A DNA stretch of 5,506 bases, taken from positions 1-5,506 of the forward strand of contig JAKACF010000203.1 of NCBI GenBank assembly GCA_021821585.1. Reading direction: 5' to 3'. Both the position numbers and the translations under genes were made by a program. Source of the stretch: Actinomycetes bacterium. GTDB lineage: Bacteria; Actinomycetota; Acidimicrobiia; Acidimicrobiales; Bog-793. Below, in pieces: positions 1-5,506 of the stretch. The notes under the pieces are model-generated. The model saw only the letters and a program-made list of their open reading frames with translations, did not search any database and was not told where the DNA came from. Each line of letters opens with the position of its first letter. Positions within the stretch are counted from its first letter, which is position 1.

Positions 1-394
1 CGAAGTTCCCGTGCTTCAGGGCATCCCCGCTGCGGTCGACCCCGGGCCCTTTGCCGTACCAGAAGCCGACCACCCCCTCGAAGCGCTCGTGCGGGTGCTG
101 CTCCAGCATCTGGGTGCCCATGAGGGCGGTGGCGGCGAGCTCCTCGTTCGCACCGGGGACATGGACGACGCCGTGCTCGGTGAGCAGGTTCCTGCGCCGG
201 GCGAGCGCCAGGTCGAGTCCGGCGAGGGGAGAGCCGGGGTAGCCGGTCACGAAGACGCCGATCGAGCGGCCCGCTCGGCGGTCACGCCGGCTCTGCTCGA
301 GAGGCAGACGGACGAGGGCCTCGAGCGCCGGCAGGTAGAAGCTCCCGGTCGTCGCGGTGAGCCTCTCGTCGAGCAGCCCGGGACCGTCGGCCAT
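1..394 (-). CDS. Indolepyruvate:ferredoxin oxidoreductase-type fused 2-oxoacid oxidoreductase, N-terminal part
   Basis: This is the first 131 residues of a protein that continues past the left edge. Seen: GYPGSPLAGLD (residues 51-61), GANEELAATA (81-90) and YGKGPGVDRSGDALKHGN (113-130). These are hallmarks of the thiamine-diphosphate-binding N-terminal part of the long fused indolepyruvate ferredoxin oxidoreductases, usually about 1,150 residues. Known for the family: oxidative decarboxylation of an aryl 2-oxoacid with CoA to an acyl-CoA, passing two electrons to ferredoxin in the cytoplasm. The ATG at 394 lies 11 bases after the boxB stop and has only a weak GGGG upstream, so translation is probably coupled to boxB. 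Inference: membership of the box operon suggests a role in supplying benzoyl-CoA (from an aryl 2-oxoacid such as phenylglyoxylate) or reduced ferredoxin. The true substrate cannot be read from this fragment. Family assignment is firm; role is open. Confidence 0.88.
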   Translation of the reverse strand, partial: MADGPGLLDERLTATTGSFYLPALEALVRLPLEQSRRDRRAGRSIGVFVTGYPGSPLAGLDLALARRRNLLTEHGVVHVPGANEELAATALMGTQMLEQHPHERFEGVVGFWYGKGPGVDRSGDALKHGNF

Positions 395-405
395 CTCGAG
401 CCCCG

Positions 406-1821
406 TCAGGTCCGCACGTAGGCGAAGTCGCGCTCGCGGCCGCCGACGCCGGTCTCGGGCGGCGCGATCCACGAGGCGAACTCGCCCGGTGTCGTGCACG
501 GCTGCATGAGCTCGGCGACGACGTCGCGGTCGTGTTCGGAGGGGAGCCACTCCCGGGCACCGAGCTCCCACTCGGCGGCCGACACGATCCGGCCGTCGGG
601 CGTCACGTGCCTGCCGGCGAAGGCGCCGACGGAGCGGTTGAATCCCCGGTGCGGCAGGGCGAGCTGCACGTCGACGCCAGCCTTGGAGAGGATGCGGTTC
701 CATCGGTCGACGCCCTTTCGACAGTCGTCGATGAAGTCGTCCTGCAGCATGACGTTGAGCGCCTGCAGCGCCGGGACCTCCCGGATGGTGATGTCGGCGT
801 CCCCGGGCGAGTCGACCGGGTAGCTGGCCTCCGCGAGGTGGTGGTCGTCTTGGCGGTCGCTCTCGTGGAAGCGGCCCTTCAGGCCGGCGGCGTAGTAGGA
901 GGCGGCGTTGGACGACCCTTCGCTGCCGAAGAGGTCGAGGGTGACGCTGAAGTGGGCGTTCAGGTAGCGCTGGATCGTCGAGAGGTTGATCCCGCCGAGG
1001 CGCTGGATGTCGTCGCTGTCCTCGGCGCGCATGAGCTCTGCCGTGCGCTGCACCACGCGGGCGATCCCGGTGGCGCCGACGAACATGTGGTGCGCCTCCT
1101 CTTTCAACATGAACTGGGTGGTGCGCGCCAGCGGGTCGAAGGCGCTCTCGGCAAGCGCGTGGAGCTGGAACTTGCCGTCCCGGTCGGTGAAGTACGTGAA
1201 GAAGAAGAACGAGAGCCAGTCGGTCGTCGGCTTGTTGAACGCCTCGAGCAGGCGGGGACGGTCGACGTCGCCGGAGTGGCGCTCGAGCAGTGCCTCCGCC
1301 TCCTCCCGGCCGTCGCGGCCGAAGTAGCGGTGCAGCAGGTAGACCATCGCCCAGAGGTGCCGACCCTCCTCGACGTTCACCTGAAAGAGGTTCCTCAGGT
1401 CGTACAGGCTCGGGGCGGTCGCCCCGAGATGCCGCTGCTGCTCGACCGAGGCGGGCTCGGTGTCCCCCTGGACCACGATCAGCCTGCGAAGGTCGAAGCG
1501 GTACTCGCCCGGCACCTCCTGGAAGACCGGCTCGCCTCTGCGAGCTCCGAAGGCGACGCGCCGGTCCGCCGCGGGCTCGGCGAGGAAGATCCCCCAGCGG
1601 TACTCGGGCATCTTCACGTAGTCGAAGTTGGCCCAGCCCTCCTTGCCGACCGAGACCGCCGTGCGCAGGTAGACGTCGGACGAGGCGAAGTGCTGGGGAC
1701 CGGCGCTGCGCCACCATTCGAGGTAGCGCGGCTGCCAGGAGGCGAGCGCCCGCTCGAGACGCTTGTCGTCGCCGAGGTCCACGTTGTTCGGTATCAGGTC
1801 GCCGTAGTCGACTCGAGTCAC
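406..1821 (-). CDS. boxB: Benzoyl-CoA 2,3-epoxidase, oxygenase subunit BoxB
   Basis: BoxB is a cytoplasmic class I diiron monooxygenase. With a reductase (BoxA in the studied systems) and O2 it converts benzoyl-CoA to 2,3-epoxybenzoyl-CoA. The protein is 471 residues, close to the family length of about 470. Landmarks: IPNNV (10-14), DVYLRTAVSV (49-58), YVKMPEYRWGIFL (68-80), TEPASVEQQRHLG (121-133), NLFQVNVEEGRHLWAMVYLLH (144-164), TYFTDRDGKFQL (209-220) and KEEAHHMFVG (240-249). The expected iron ligands are all there: E122, E152, H155, D213, E242 and H245, a constant +2 from the positions I recall for the Azoarcus enzyme. The frame stays open upstream to 1989, but homology begins only at the GTG at 1821. 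That start has an AAGGAGG five bases before it, so it was chosen. It is second in the boxC-boxB-oxidoreductase operon. The C-terminus ends in WIAPP...DFAYVRT, as in known BoxB. Confidence 0.97.
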   Translation of the reverse strand: MTRVDYGDLIPNNVDLGDDKRLERALASWQPRYLEWWRSAGPQHFASSDVYLRTAVSVGKEGWANFDYVKMPEYRWGIFLAEPAADRRVAFGARRGEPVFQEVPGEYRFDLRRLIVVQGDTEPASVEQQRHLGATAPSLYDLRNLFQVNVEEGRHLWAMVYLLHRYFGRDGREEAEALLERHSGDVDRPRLLEAFNKPTTDWLSFFFFTYFTDRDGKFQLHALAESAFDPLARTTQFMLKEEAHHMFVGATGIARVVQRTAELMRAEDSDDIQRLGGINLSTIQRYLNAHFSVTLDLFGSEGSSNAASYYAAGLKGRFHESDRQDDHHLAEASYPVDSPGDADITIREVPALQALNVMLQDDFIDDCRKGVDRWNRILSKAGVDVQLALPHRGFNRSVGAFAGRHVTPDGRIVSAAEWELGAREWLPSEHDRDVVAELMQPCTTPGEFASWIAPPETGVGGRERDFAYVRT

Positions 1822-1826
1822 CGCAA

Positions 1827-1833
1827 CCTCCTT
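1827..1833 (-). promoter_or_regulatory. Ribosome binding site deciding the boxB start
   Basis: AAGGAGG on the minus strand lies five bases before the GTG at 1821. It decides the start against the longer open frame, which would overlap boxC by about 100 bases and add 56 residues with no BoxB-like sequence. Confidence 0.8.
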
Positions 1834-1877
1834 GCCTGGTGCCGCTGCCGCACTCTCTTGCTTCCCCTCCTTGGCGC

Positions 1878-1893
1878 GCGCACCTAGGTGCGC
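1878..1893. repeat. Perfect 16-bp palindrome across the boxC stop codon
   Basis: GCGCACCTAGGTGCGC is its own reverse complement, centred between 1885 and 1886, and contains the boxC stop codon (CTA on plus at 1884-1886). It has no loop and no following T-run, so it is not a standard intrinsic terminator. It could be a protein-binding site, an RNA structure between boxC and boxB, or chance. The rest of the 62-base gap is purine-rich on the coding strand and carries two AAGGAGG copies (1866-1872 and 1827-1833). Confidence 0.55.
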
Positions 1894-3611
1894 TCGGTGC
1901 TGAAGACCGGTGCGCTGCCGGTGCCGTACCGCTTCAGGGCGCCTTCGGGCCCGCTCGCACTCGGCCGCTGGAAGATCCAGTTCTGCCACGCCGAGAGGCG
2001 GCCGAAGATCTTCGTGGCACAGGTCTCGGGACCGGCGAAGCGCAGGTTCGCCTCCATCCCGGTGAGGGCGTCGGGCGAGAAGCTGGTCCGCTCCTCGACG
2101 GCCACCCGGATCTCGTCCTCCCAGTCGATCTCGTCGTAGACGAACGTCACGAGTCCGGCAGCGCTCGCTGCCGCCGCGTCGAGCGGCTGCCCGGAGAGCT
2201 CCCTCAGGCGGTCAACCCTGGAGGGCTCGCCGAGGAAGCGAGTCTCGAGCCTCGTGAGTCCGTTGTCCATCTCGAGGCGGCCGAAGTTCATGCCCGTGAG
2301 GGCGACGCGAGCCTCGGCCGGCTCGCCGTCGGTCTCGAAGGCGCCCTCGGCCATGTAGCTGCGGTCGGCGGCGAGCGCCAGCTCGAAGAGCGAGCCATCG
2401 AAGCAGCTGCGCGGCTCCACCAGGGCGAACACGCTCCTCCCGCTCGTCTCGAGCCGGCGGAGCACACGCCGGAGGAGCCCGGTGACCTCGTTGGCGAACC
2501 AGTCGTCGGCGTGCGCGACGAGGTGCTCGTCGTAGGTCCGGACGAGGCTCCCGTCGCCTGAGGTGCGCAGCAGCCAGGTGCCGCAGGTCGCTGCGTTGAA
2601 CCGCAGCCAGAGGAGCACGTCGTCGAGCTCGAGCGCCATGCGAAGGGGCCAGAAGTCCGCGCCCTCGGCTCGGGCCGCCTCCGGTCCGGCGGGGCATTCG
2701 CGCTCCGGTCCGGCGACCGTGATGTCGACCGTCCTCGCTGCTCGGTCGACCGCCGCACGGACGTAGCGGTGCCCGATCACCCTGTCGGTCCGGCTGGCCT
2801 CGAGGAGAGGGAGGGCGACACCCGCACCGGCACCCCTCGGGGAGTCGCCGGCGAGGGCGGCCGCCCGTCGGGCGACCGCCTCGGCAAAGGTGCTGCGAGG
2901 GGCGAGCTCGTCGACGAGGCCCCACTCGAGCGCCCTCGTCCCCCGTGTGCCCTCGGCGCGGGTGGAGACGACGTCGGCGAGGTCGCGGCGGACCTTGCGC
3001 TTGTCGACGAGACGTGTGAGTCCGCCGGTACCGGGCAGGACGCCGAGAAGGGACACCTCCGGCAGGGACACCGCCGCCGCGTTGTCGTCGACGAGCAGTA
3101 TGTGGTCGCTCGCCAATGCCAGCTCGTACCCGCCGCCGGCGGCGGGCCCGTTGAGCGCCGCCAGGTAGCGCTGCCCGGAGCGGAGGCTCGCGTCCTCGAT
3201 GCCGTTGCGCGTCTCGTTGGTGAACTTGCAGAAGTTCACCTTGAAGCCATGGGCGGCCTGGGCGAGCATCTGGATGTTGGCGCCGGCGGAGAAGACCCGC
3301 TCCTTGGCGCTCGTGAGCACGACGACCGTCACCTCCGGATGCTCGAAGCGCAGGCGCTGGACGGCGTCGTGAAGCTCGATGTCGACGCCGAGGTCGTAGG
3401 TGTTCATCTTCAGCTCGTAACCCGGGTGCAGGCCGCCGCCCTCGTCGACGTCGAGGGCGAGCGTCGCCACCGGGCCGTCGAAGGACAGCGTCCAGTGGCG
3501 GTAGCGGTCGGGCCGGGTGGCGAAGGTGATCTCGCCCTCGATCGGCTCCTCGGTCGGCGGGGCGTCCGCCGCGGGGTCATCGTGGCTCACCTCCTGCCGC
3601 AAGGTGTCCAT
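1884..3611 (-). CDS. boxC: 2,3-epoxybenzoyl-CoA dihydrolase (benzoyl-CoA-dihydrodiol lyase) BoxC
   Basis: BoxC cleaves the BoxB product with two water molecules to 3,4-dehydroadipyl-CoA semialdehyde and formate. The protein is 575 residues, near the family's roughly 550-560, the excess being an acidic N-terminal stretch (residues 8-27). The first half is a crotonase domain: VFSAGANIQML (106-116) gives one oxyanion-hole strand and NGPAAGGGYELALASDH (154-170) the other. E163 and E185 (in SLPEVSLLG) sit at usual crotonase acid positions, and C128 lies in the VNFCKFTNETRNGIED helix. The second half is typical of BoxC: FNAATCGTWLLRT, EPRSCFDGSLFELALAADR and the near-terminal stretch LTGMEANLRFAGPET through SAWQNWIFQRPSA. 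The ATG at 3611 was preferred to a TTG at 3653 because it has GGGGAG eight bases upstream. It is first in its operon and divergent from the PaaX-family gene. Confidence 0.97.
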   Translation of the reverse strand: MDTLRQEVSHDDPAADAPPTEEPIEGEITFATRPDRYRHWTLSFDGPVATLALDVDEGGGLHPGYELKMNTYDLGVDIELHDAVQRLRFEHPEVTVVVLTSAKERVFSAGANIQMLAQAAHGFKVNFCKFTNETRNGIEDASLRSGQRYLAALNGPAAGGGYELALASDHILLVDDNAAAVSLPEVSLLGVLPGTGGLTRLVDKRKVRRDLADVVSTRAEGTRGTRALEWGLVDELAPRSTFAEAVARRAAALAGDSPRGAGAGVALPLLEASRTDRVIGHRYVRAAVDRAARTVDITVAGPERECPAGPEAARAEGADFWPLRMALELDDVLLWLRFNAATCGTWLLRTSGDGSLVRTYDEHLVAHADDWFANEVTGLLRRVLRRLETSGRSVFALVEPRSCFDGSLFELALAADRSYMAEGAFETDGEPAEARVALTGMNFGRLEMDNGLTRLETRFLGEPSRVDRLRELSGQPLDAAAASAAGLVTFVYDEIDWEDEIRVAVEERTSFSPDALTGMEANLRFAGPETCATKIFGRLSAWQNWIFQRPSASGPEGALKRYGTGSAPVFSTERT

Positions 3612-3619
3612 AGTCCCTG

Positions 3620-3628
3620 CTCCCCTCC
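3620..3628 (-). promoter_or_regulatory. Ribosome binding site of boxC
   Basis: GGAGGGGAG on the minus strand ends eight bases before the ATG at 3611. It favours this ATG over the TTG at 3653, which would add 14 residues. Confidence 0.6.
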
Positions 3629-3683
3629 GGTGGTCGTCCGACTCACCCTGCAAGCAGCTGTGACCGGCCCTCCGTGAGAAATC

Positions 3684-3711
3684 ATCCTACAGAGTCTGAA
3701 CGCCCGTCGAA
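3684..3711 (-). promoter_or_regulatory. Candidate housekeeping promoter of the boxC-boxB operon
   Basis: Read on the minus strand, TTCGAC (3706-3711) and TAGGAT (3684-3689) are separated by 16 bases and resemble sigma-70/sigma-A type -35 and -10 elements. Transcription would start near 3677, leaving a leader of about 65 bases before boxC. The stretch 3675-3720 is clearly richer in A/T than its surroundings. Matching by eye only; no experimental support. Confidence 0.4.
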
Positions 3712-3723
3712 ATTGCATAGCAT
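3695..3723 (+). promoter_or_regulatory. Candidate promoter for the PaaX-family gene
   Basis: On the plus strand TCTGAA (3695-3700) and TAGCAT (3718-3723) are 17 bases apart. The -35 match is weak. A start about seven bases after the -10 would fall on or next to the ATG at 3730, which would make the transcript leaderless. It overlaps the minus-strand promoter, so the two directions would compete and could share one operator. Confidence 0.3.
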
Positions 3724-3733
3724 GGTGCCATGC
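3720..3733. promoter_or_regulatory. 14-bp inverted repeat, candidate operator
   Basis: GCATGG-TG-CCATGC is a perfect inverted repeat with six-base arms and a two-base spacer. It sits in the divergent control region, overlapping the candidate plus-strand -10 and start point and lying nine bases upstream of the candidate boxC -35. This suits a dimeric regulator such as the neighbouring PaaX-like protein, but it does not resemble the PaaX site I recall from E. coli. Operator role is inferred from position. Confidence 0.4.
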
Positions 3734-3864
3734 CCGCGACTCGGTCGTGCGACGCGTGCCGCGCGCGACGGCGCGGCGAGAGGTCCGCCGCCAACCGGGG
3801 CGACCTCCGCCGACCGGCAGGAGCCCCGGCGCTGCCGCTCGGGCGAGGGCAGGTGCCGGCGTGA
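3730..3864 (+). CDS. Possible 44-residue leader ORF upstream of the PaaX-family gene
   Basis: An ATG at 3730 opens a 44-codon frame starting MPATRSCDACRARRRGERS. It has a CxxC pair (C7, C10) and many arginines. Its TGA (3862-3864) overlaps the chosen GTG start of the regulator (3861-3863) as GTGA, the usual arrangement for translational coupling. No Shine-Dalgarno sequence precedes the ATG, but a candidate -10 at 3718-3723 would place the transcript start there. No family is recognised. It may be a leader peptide, a true small protein, or a chance frame in GC-rich DNA; chance is not unlikely. Confidence 0.25.
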   Translation: MPATRSCDACRARRRGERSAANRGDLRRPAGAPALPLGRGQVPA

Positions 3865-4874
3865 GCCCGGCTCGAGTTCGCCGCGGGGAGCGAGCGCCGC
3901 GTGCCCGGGCTCCCCGGCTTCCGGCGAGCCTCCCGCCTCTGCCTGTCGCCTACGGCATCGGCGAGGGTCGGCACCAGGAGGACGGCCCGCCGTCGTGGCC
4001 CGTCCCGCTCGAGCCGGAGCGTCGCTCCCTGCAGAGAAGTCAGAGCGCCCGCTCGCTCCTGCTCACCGTGCTCGGCGAGTACGTACTGGTGCGGGGCGGC
4101 ACGGTGTGGACCTCCACGCTGCTCGAGGCGCTCGCCCTCTTCGGGGTCGAGGACAAGGCGGCCCGCCAGGCGCTCGCACGTGCGGCGAAGGCCGGTTGGC
4201 TCGAGAGCGAGCGCGTCGGGAGGGAAGCGCGCTGGCACCTCACCGACCGGGGCAGGGTCCTGCTCGCAGAGGGGTCGGCGCGCATCTACGCCTTCGACCC
4301 GACCCGCCAGGACTGGGACGGCAAGTGGGTGGTGCTCGTGATCTCCATACCCGAGGAGCGCCGCGCCGACCGCCACGTGCTGCGGACCCGGCTCGCCTGG
4401 GCGGGTTTCGGGTCGCTCGGCCAGGGCGTGTGGCTCTCGCCCGACACGAGACGCCGGGTGGTCGTGAAGTCGATCTTCGAGGGCCTCGAGCCTCCGAGCC
4501 GTCTCGTGTGCTTCGTCGCCGAGCTCGGCGAGGTCGGCGACGCCGGGGCGGTCGTCCAGGACGCCTGGGACCTCGTGGAGCTCGAGCGGCGGTACCGCGC
4601 CTTCATCACCGAGTTCGCCGCCGCGGCCGAGACCGACCCGTCGCTCGCCTTCACGGTGAACACGCGCCTCGTCCACGAGTGGAGGAAGTTCCCCTTCACC
4701 GACCCGGGGCTGCCGACCGCCTTGCTGCCCCCGTGCTGGCCCGGCCAGCGCGCTCACGCCCTGTTCCAGCAGCTGCACGAGGAGTTCGTGCCCGACGCCG
4801 GCGCGTGGTTCGAGGAGGCGGAGCGACGGGCAGCCCAGCGCCACGAACGTCGAGGCTCCCGGCAGACGGGCTGA
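3861..4874 (+). CDS. PaaX-family transcriptional repressor
   Basis: With the GTG at 3861 the product is 337 residues; PaaX proteins are usually about 270-310. Seen: a winged helix-turn-helix at about 62-130 (SARSLLLTVLGEYV, then VWTSTLLEALALFGVEDKAARQ, with a recognition-helix region near 96-110 and the wing WLESERVGREARWHLT). A PaaX central domain follows (WDGKWVVLVISIPEE from 152, GVWLSP at 189-194), then a helical C-terminal part (ELERRYRAFITEF, FPFTDPGLP). Known family members repress aromatic acid genes and are released by an aryl-CoA, phenylacetyl-CoA for PaaX itself. Inference: here it controls the divergent boxC operon in response to benzoyl-CoA. The start is uncertain: the first ~60 residues are low-complexity and rich in Arg/Pro/Ala, no ATG is in frame, and another GTG at 3747 would add 38 similar residues. 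The upstream signal is weak (AGG seven bases before). Confidence 0.88.
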   Translation: MSPARVRRGERAPRARAPRLPASLPPLPVAYGIGEGRHQEDGPPSWPVPLEPERRSLQRSQSARSLLLTVLGEYVLVRGGTVWTSTLLEALALFGVEDKAARQALARAAKAGWLESERVGREARWHLTDRGRVLLAEGSARIYAFDPTRQDWDGKWVVLVISIPEERRADRHVLRTRLAWAGFGSLGQGVWLSPDTRRRVVVKSIFEGLEPPSRLVCFVAELGEVGDAGAVVQDAWDLVELERRYRAFITEFAAAAETDPSLAFTVNTRLVHEWRKFPFTDPGLPTALLPPCWPGQRAHALFQQLHEEFVPDAGAWFEEAERRAAQRHERRGSRQTG

Positions 4875-4893
4875 GTCGCCGGACCGACTGGCG

Positions 4894-5506
4894 TCATGCC
4901 GGCATCGGCGGCGCCAGCGCCGGGACGCCGAGCTGGCGCAGCTTGAAGCGCTGGATCTTCCCCGTCGCCGTCTTCGGCAGCTCGTCGATCACGATGATCC
5001 TCTTCGGACGCTTGAACGGGGCGAGGCGCGCCCTGCAGAACTCTGCGATGGTGTCGACCTCGAGGTGCTCGCCGGGCAGCGGCACCACGAAGGCCACCGG
5101 CTTGTCGAGGCCCTCCTCGTCGGGAAGGCCGACGACGCCCGCCTCGAGCACGCCGGGGCACTCGAGCAGGACGGACTCGACCTCGGACGGCGCCACCCAG
5201 ATGCCTCCGGCCTTGATCATGTCGTCCGAGCGGGAGAGGTAGGTGTAGTAGCCGTCCTCCGACCGCGCGTAGACGTCCCCGGTGTGCAGCCAGTCCCCCC
5301 GGAACGAGTGCCGGGTGCTGGCCGCGTCGCACCAGTAGCCGATTGCGATCGAGTCGCCGCGCAGCTCGAGGTGCCCGGTTGCCGCTCCCTCGAGGACGTT
5401 GCCGTCGTCGTCGAGCAGGCGCAGCTCGTAGGAGTCGACGGGCGTGCCGGTGCTGCCCGGCCGGATGTCGTTCTTCCTGTTGGAGATGAAGATGTGCAGC
5501 GCCTCG
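4894..5506 (-). CDS. bclA: Benzoate-CoA ligase, C-terminal part
   Basis: The final 203 residues of an ANL-superfamily acyl-CoA synthetase whose start lies beyond the right edge. It activates benzoate with ATP and CoA to benzoyl-CoA, the first step of the box pathway. Seen: EALHIFISNR at the cut end, as in benzoate-CoA ligases; a GYW then GDWLHTGDVYAR motif (the Asp that binds the ribose of AMP); the hinge SRSDDMIKAGGIWVAPSEVE; and PKTATGKIQRFKLR with the catalytic Lys of the mobile C-terminal domain. HIFISNR and GIWVAPSEVE favour benzoate-type ligases over acetate or fatty-acid types, but 4-hydroxybenzoate or aminobenzoate cannot be ruled out because most of the aryl pocket is outside the window. 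It ends 19 bases from the regulator's stop, tail to tail. A 10-bp palindrome ATGCCGGCAT (4896-4905) lies in its last codons without a T-run. Confidence 0.92.
   Translation of the reverse strand, partial: EALHIFISNRKNDIRPGSTGTPVDSYELRLLDDDGNVLEGAATGHLELRGDSIAIGYWCDAASTRHSFRGDWLHTGDVYARSEDGYYTYLSRSDDMIKAGGIWVAPSEVESVLLECPGVLEAGVVGLPDEEGLDKPVAFVVPLPGEHLEVDTIAEFCRARLAPFKRPKRIIVIDELPKTATGKIQRFKLRQLGVPALAPPMPA

Noticed and set aside
532..1887. A 451-codon open frame on the plus strand opposite boxB
   Set aside because: It is antisense to a gene with conserved BoxB sequence and all iron ligands. Long antisense frames are expected with strong G/C third-position bias, and the product shows no recognisable domain.
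1822..1989. N-terminal extension of BoxB from the upstream start at 1989
   Set aside because: The 56 extra residues resemble nothing in BoxB, overlap the 3' end of boxC, and the GTG at 1821 has a strong ribosome binding site.
2769..3677. A 302-codon open frame on the plus strand opposite boxC, and further long frames at 1290-2561 and 3674-5242
   Set aside because: They overlap genes with clear homology, give low-complexity Arg/Pro/Gly-rich or reversed-looking products, and have no supporting start signals.
3687..4844. A 385-codon open frame on the minus strand opposite the regulator
   Set aside because: The plus strand encodes a recognisable PaaX-family protein with winged-helix and central domains; the minus frame has no recognisable motif.
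4875..4910. Terminator between the convergent regulator and ligase, using the ATGCCGGCAT palindrome
   Set aside because: The stem is only five base pairs, has no loop and no T-run on either strand, and lies inside the ligase's last codons.
4754..5332. A 192-codon minus-strand frame overlapping the ligase
   Set aside because: It is a shifted frame of the ligase region and reads as Arg/Gly/Ala low complexity; the ligase frame carries the conserved motifs.

Overview
The window is very GC-rich (roughly 70 % by eye) and coding-dense. It holds part of an aerobic benzoate-degradation locus of the benzoyl-CoA epoxidation ('box') type. GTG starts, short gaps, C/G-rich third codon positions and a PaaX-type regulator suggest an actinobacterium (for example Acidimicrobiia or Thermoleophilia), but a high-GC proteobacterium cannot be excluded from sequence alone.

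Layout: (1) bases 1-394, minus strand, the N-terminal 131 residues of a fused indolepyruvate:ferredoxin oxidoreductase-type 2-oxoacid oxidoreductase, cut by the left edge. (2) 406-1821, minus, boxB, the diiron benzoyl-CoA 2,3-epoxidase, with all six expected iron ligands. (3) 1884-3611, minus, boxC, the crotonase-fold enzyme that opens the epoxide ring. These three genes read boxC, boxB, oxidoreductase and look like one operon. (4) 3612-3729, the control region, with a candidate promoter for boxC, a candidate promoter on the plus strand and a 14-bp inverted repeat. (5) 3730-3864, a possible 44-codon leader ORF overlapping the next start by GTGA. (6) 3861-4874, plus, a PaaX-family repressor. 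(7) 4894 to the right edge, minus, the C-terminal 203 residues of a benzoate-CoA ligase, convergent with the regulator.

How they work together: the ligase makes benzoyl-CoA from benzoate, BoxB with a reductase partner adds one oxygen atom to give 2,3-epoxybenzoyl-CoA, and BoxC hydrolytically opens it to 3,4-dehydroadipyl-CoA semialdehyde plus formate. The PaaX-like protein probably represses the divergent operon until an aryl-CoA, presumably benzoyl-CoA, accumulates. The reductase BoxA and the aldehyde dehydrogenase BoxD are not in the window. The gene after boxB is instead a ferredoxin-linked 2-oxoacid oxidoreductase.

The core enzymes are recognisable and conserved. What is less usual is the wiring: a PaaX-type rather than BoxR-type regulator, the regulator sitting antisense between two same-strand pathway genes, and the oxidoreductase next to boxB. 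No RNA genes, insertion sequences, CRISPR arrays or convincing intrinsic terminators were seen.
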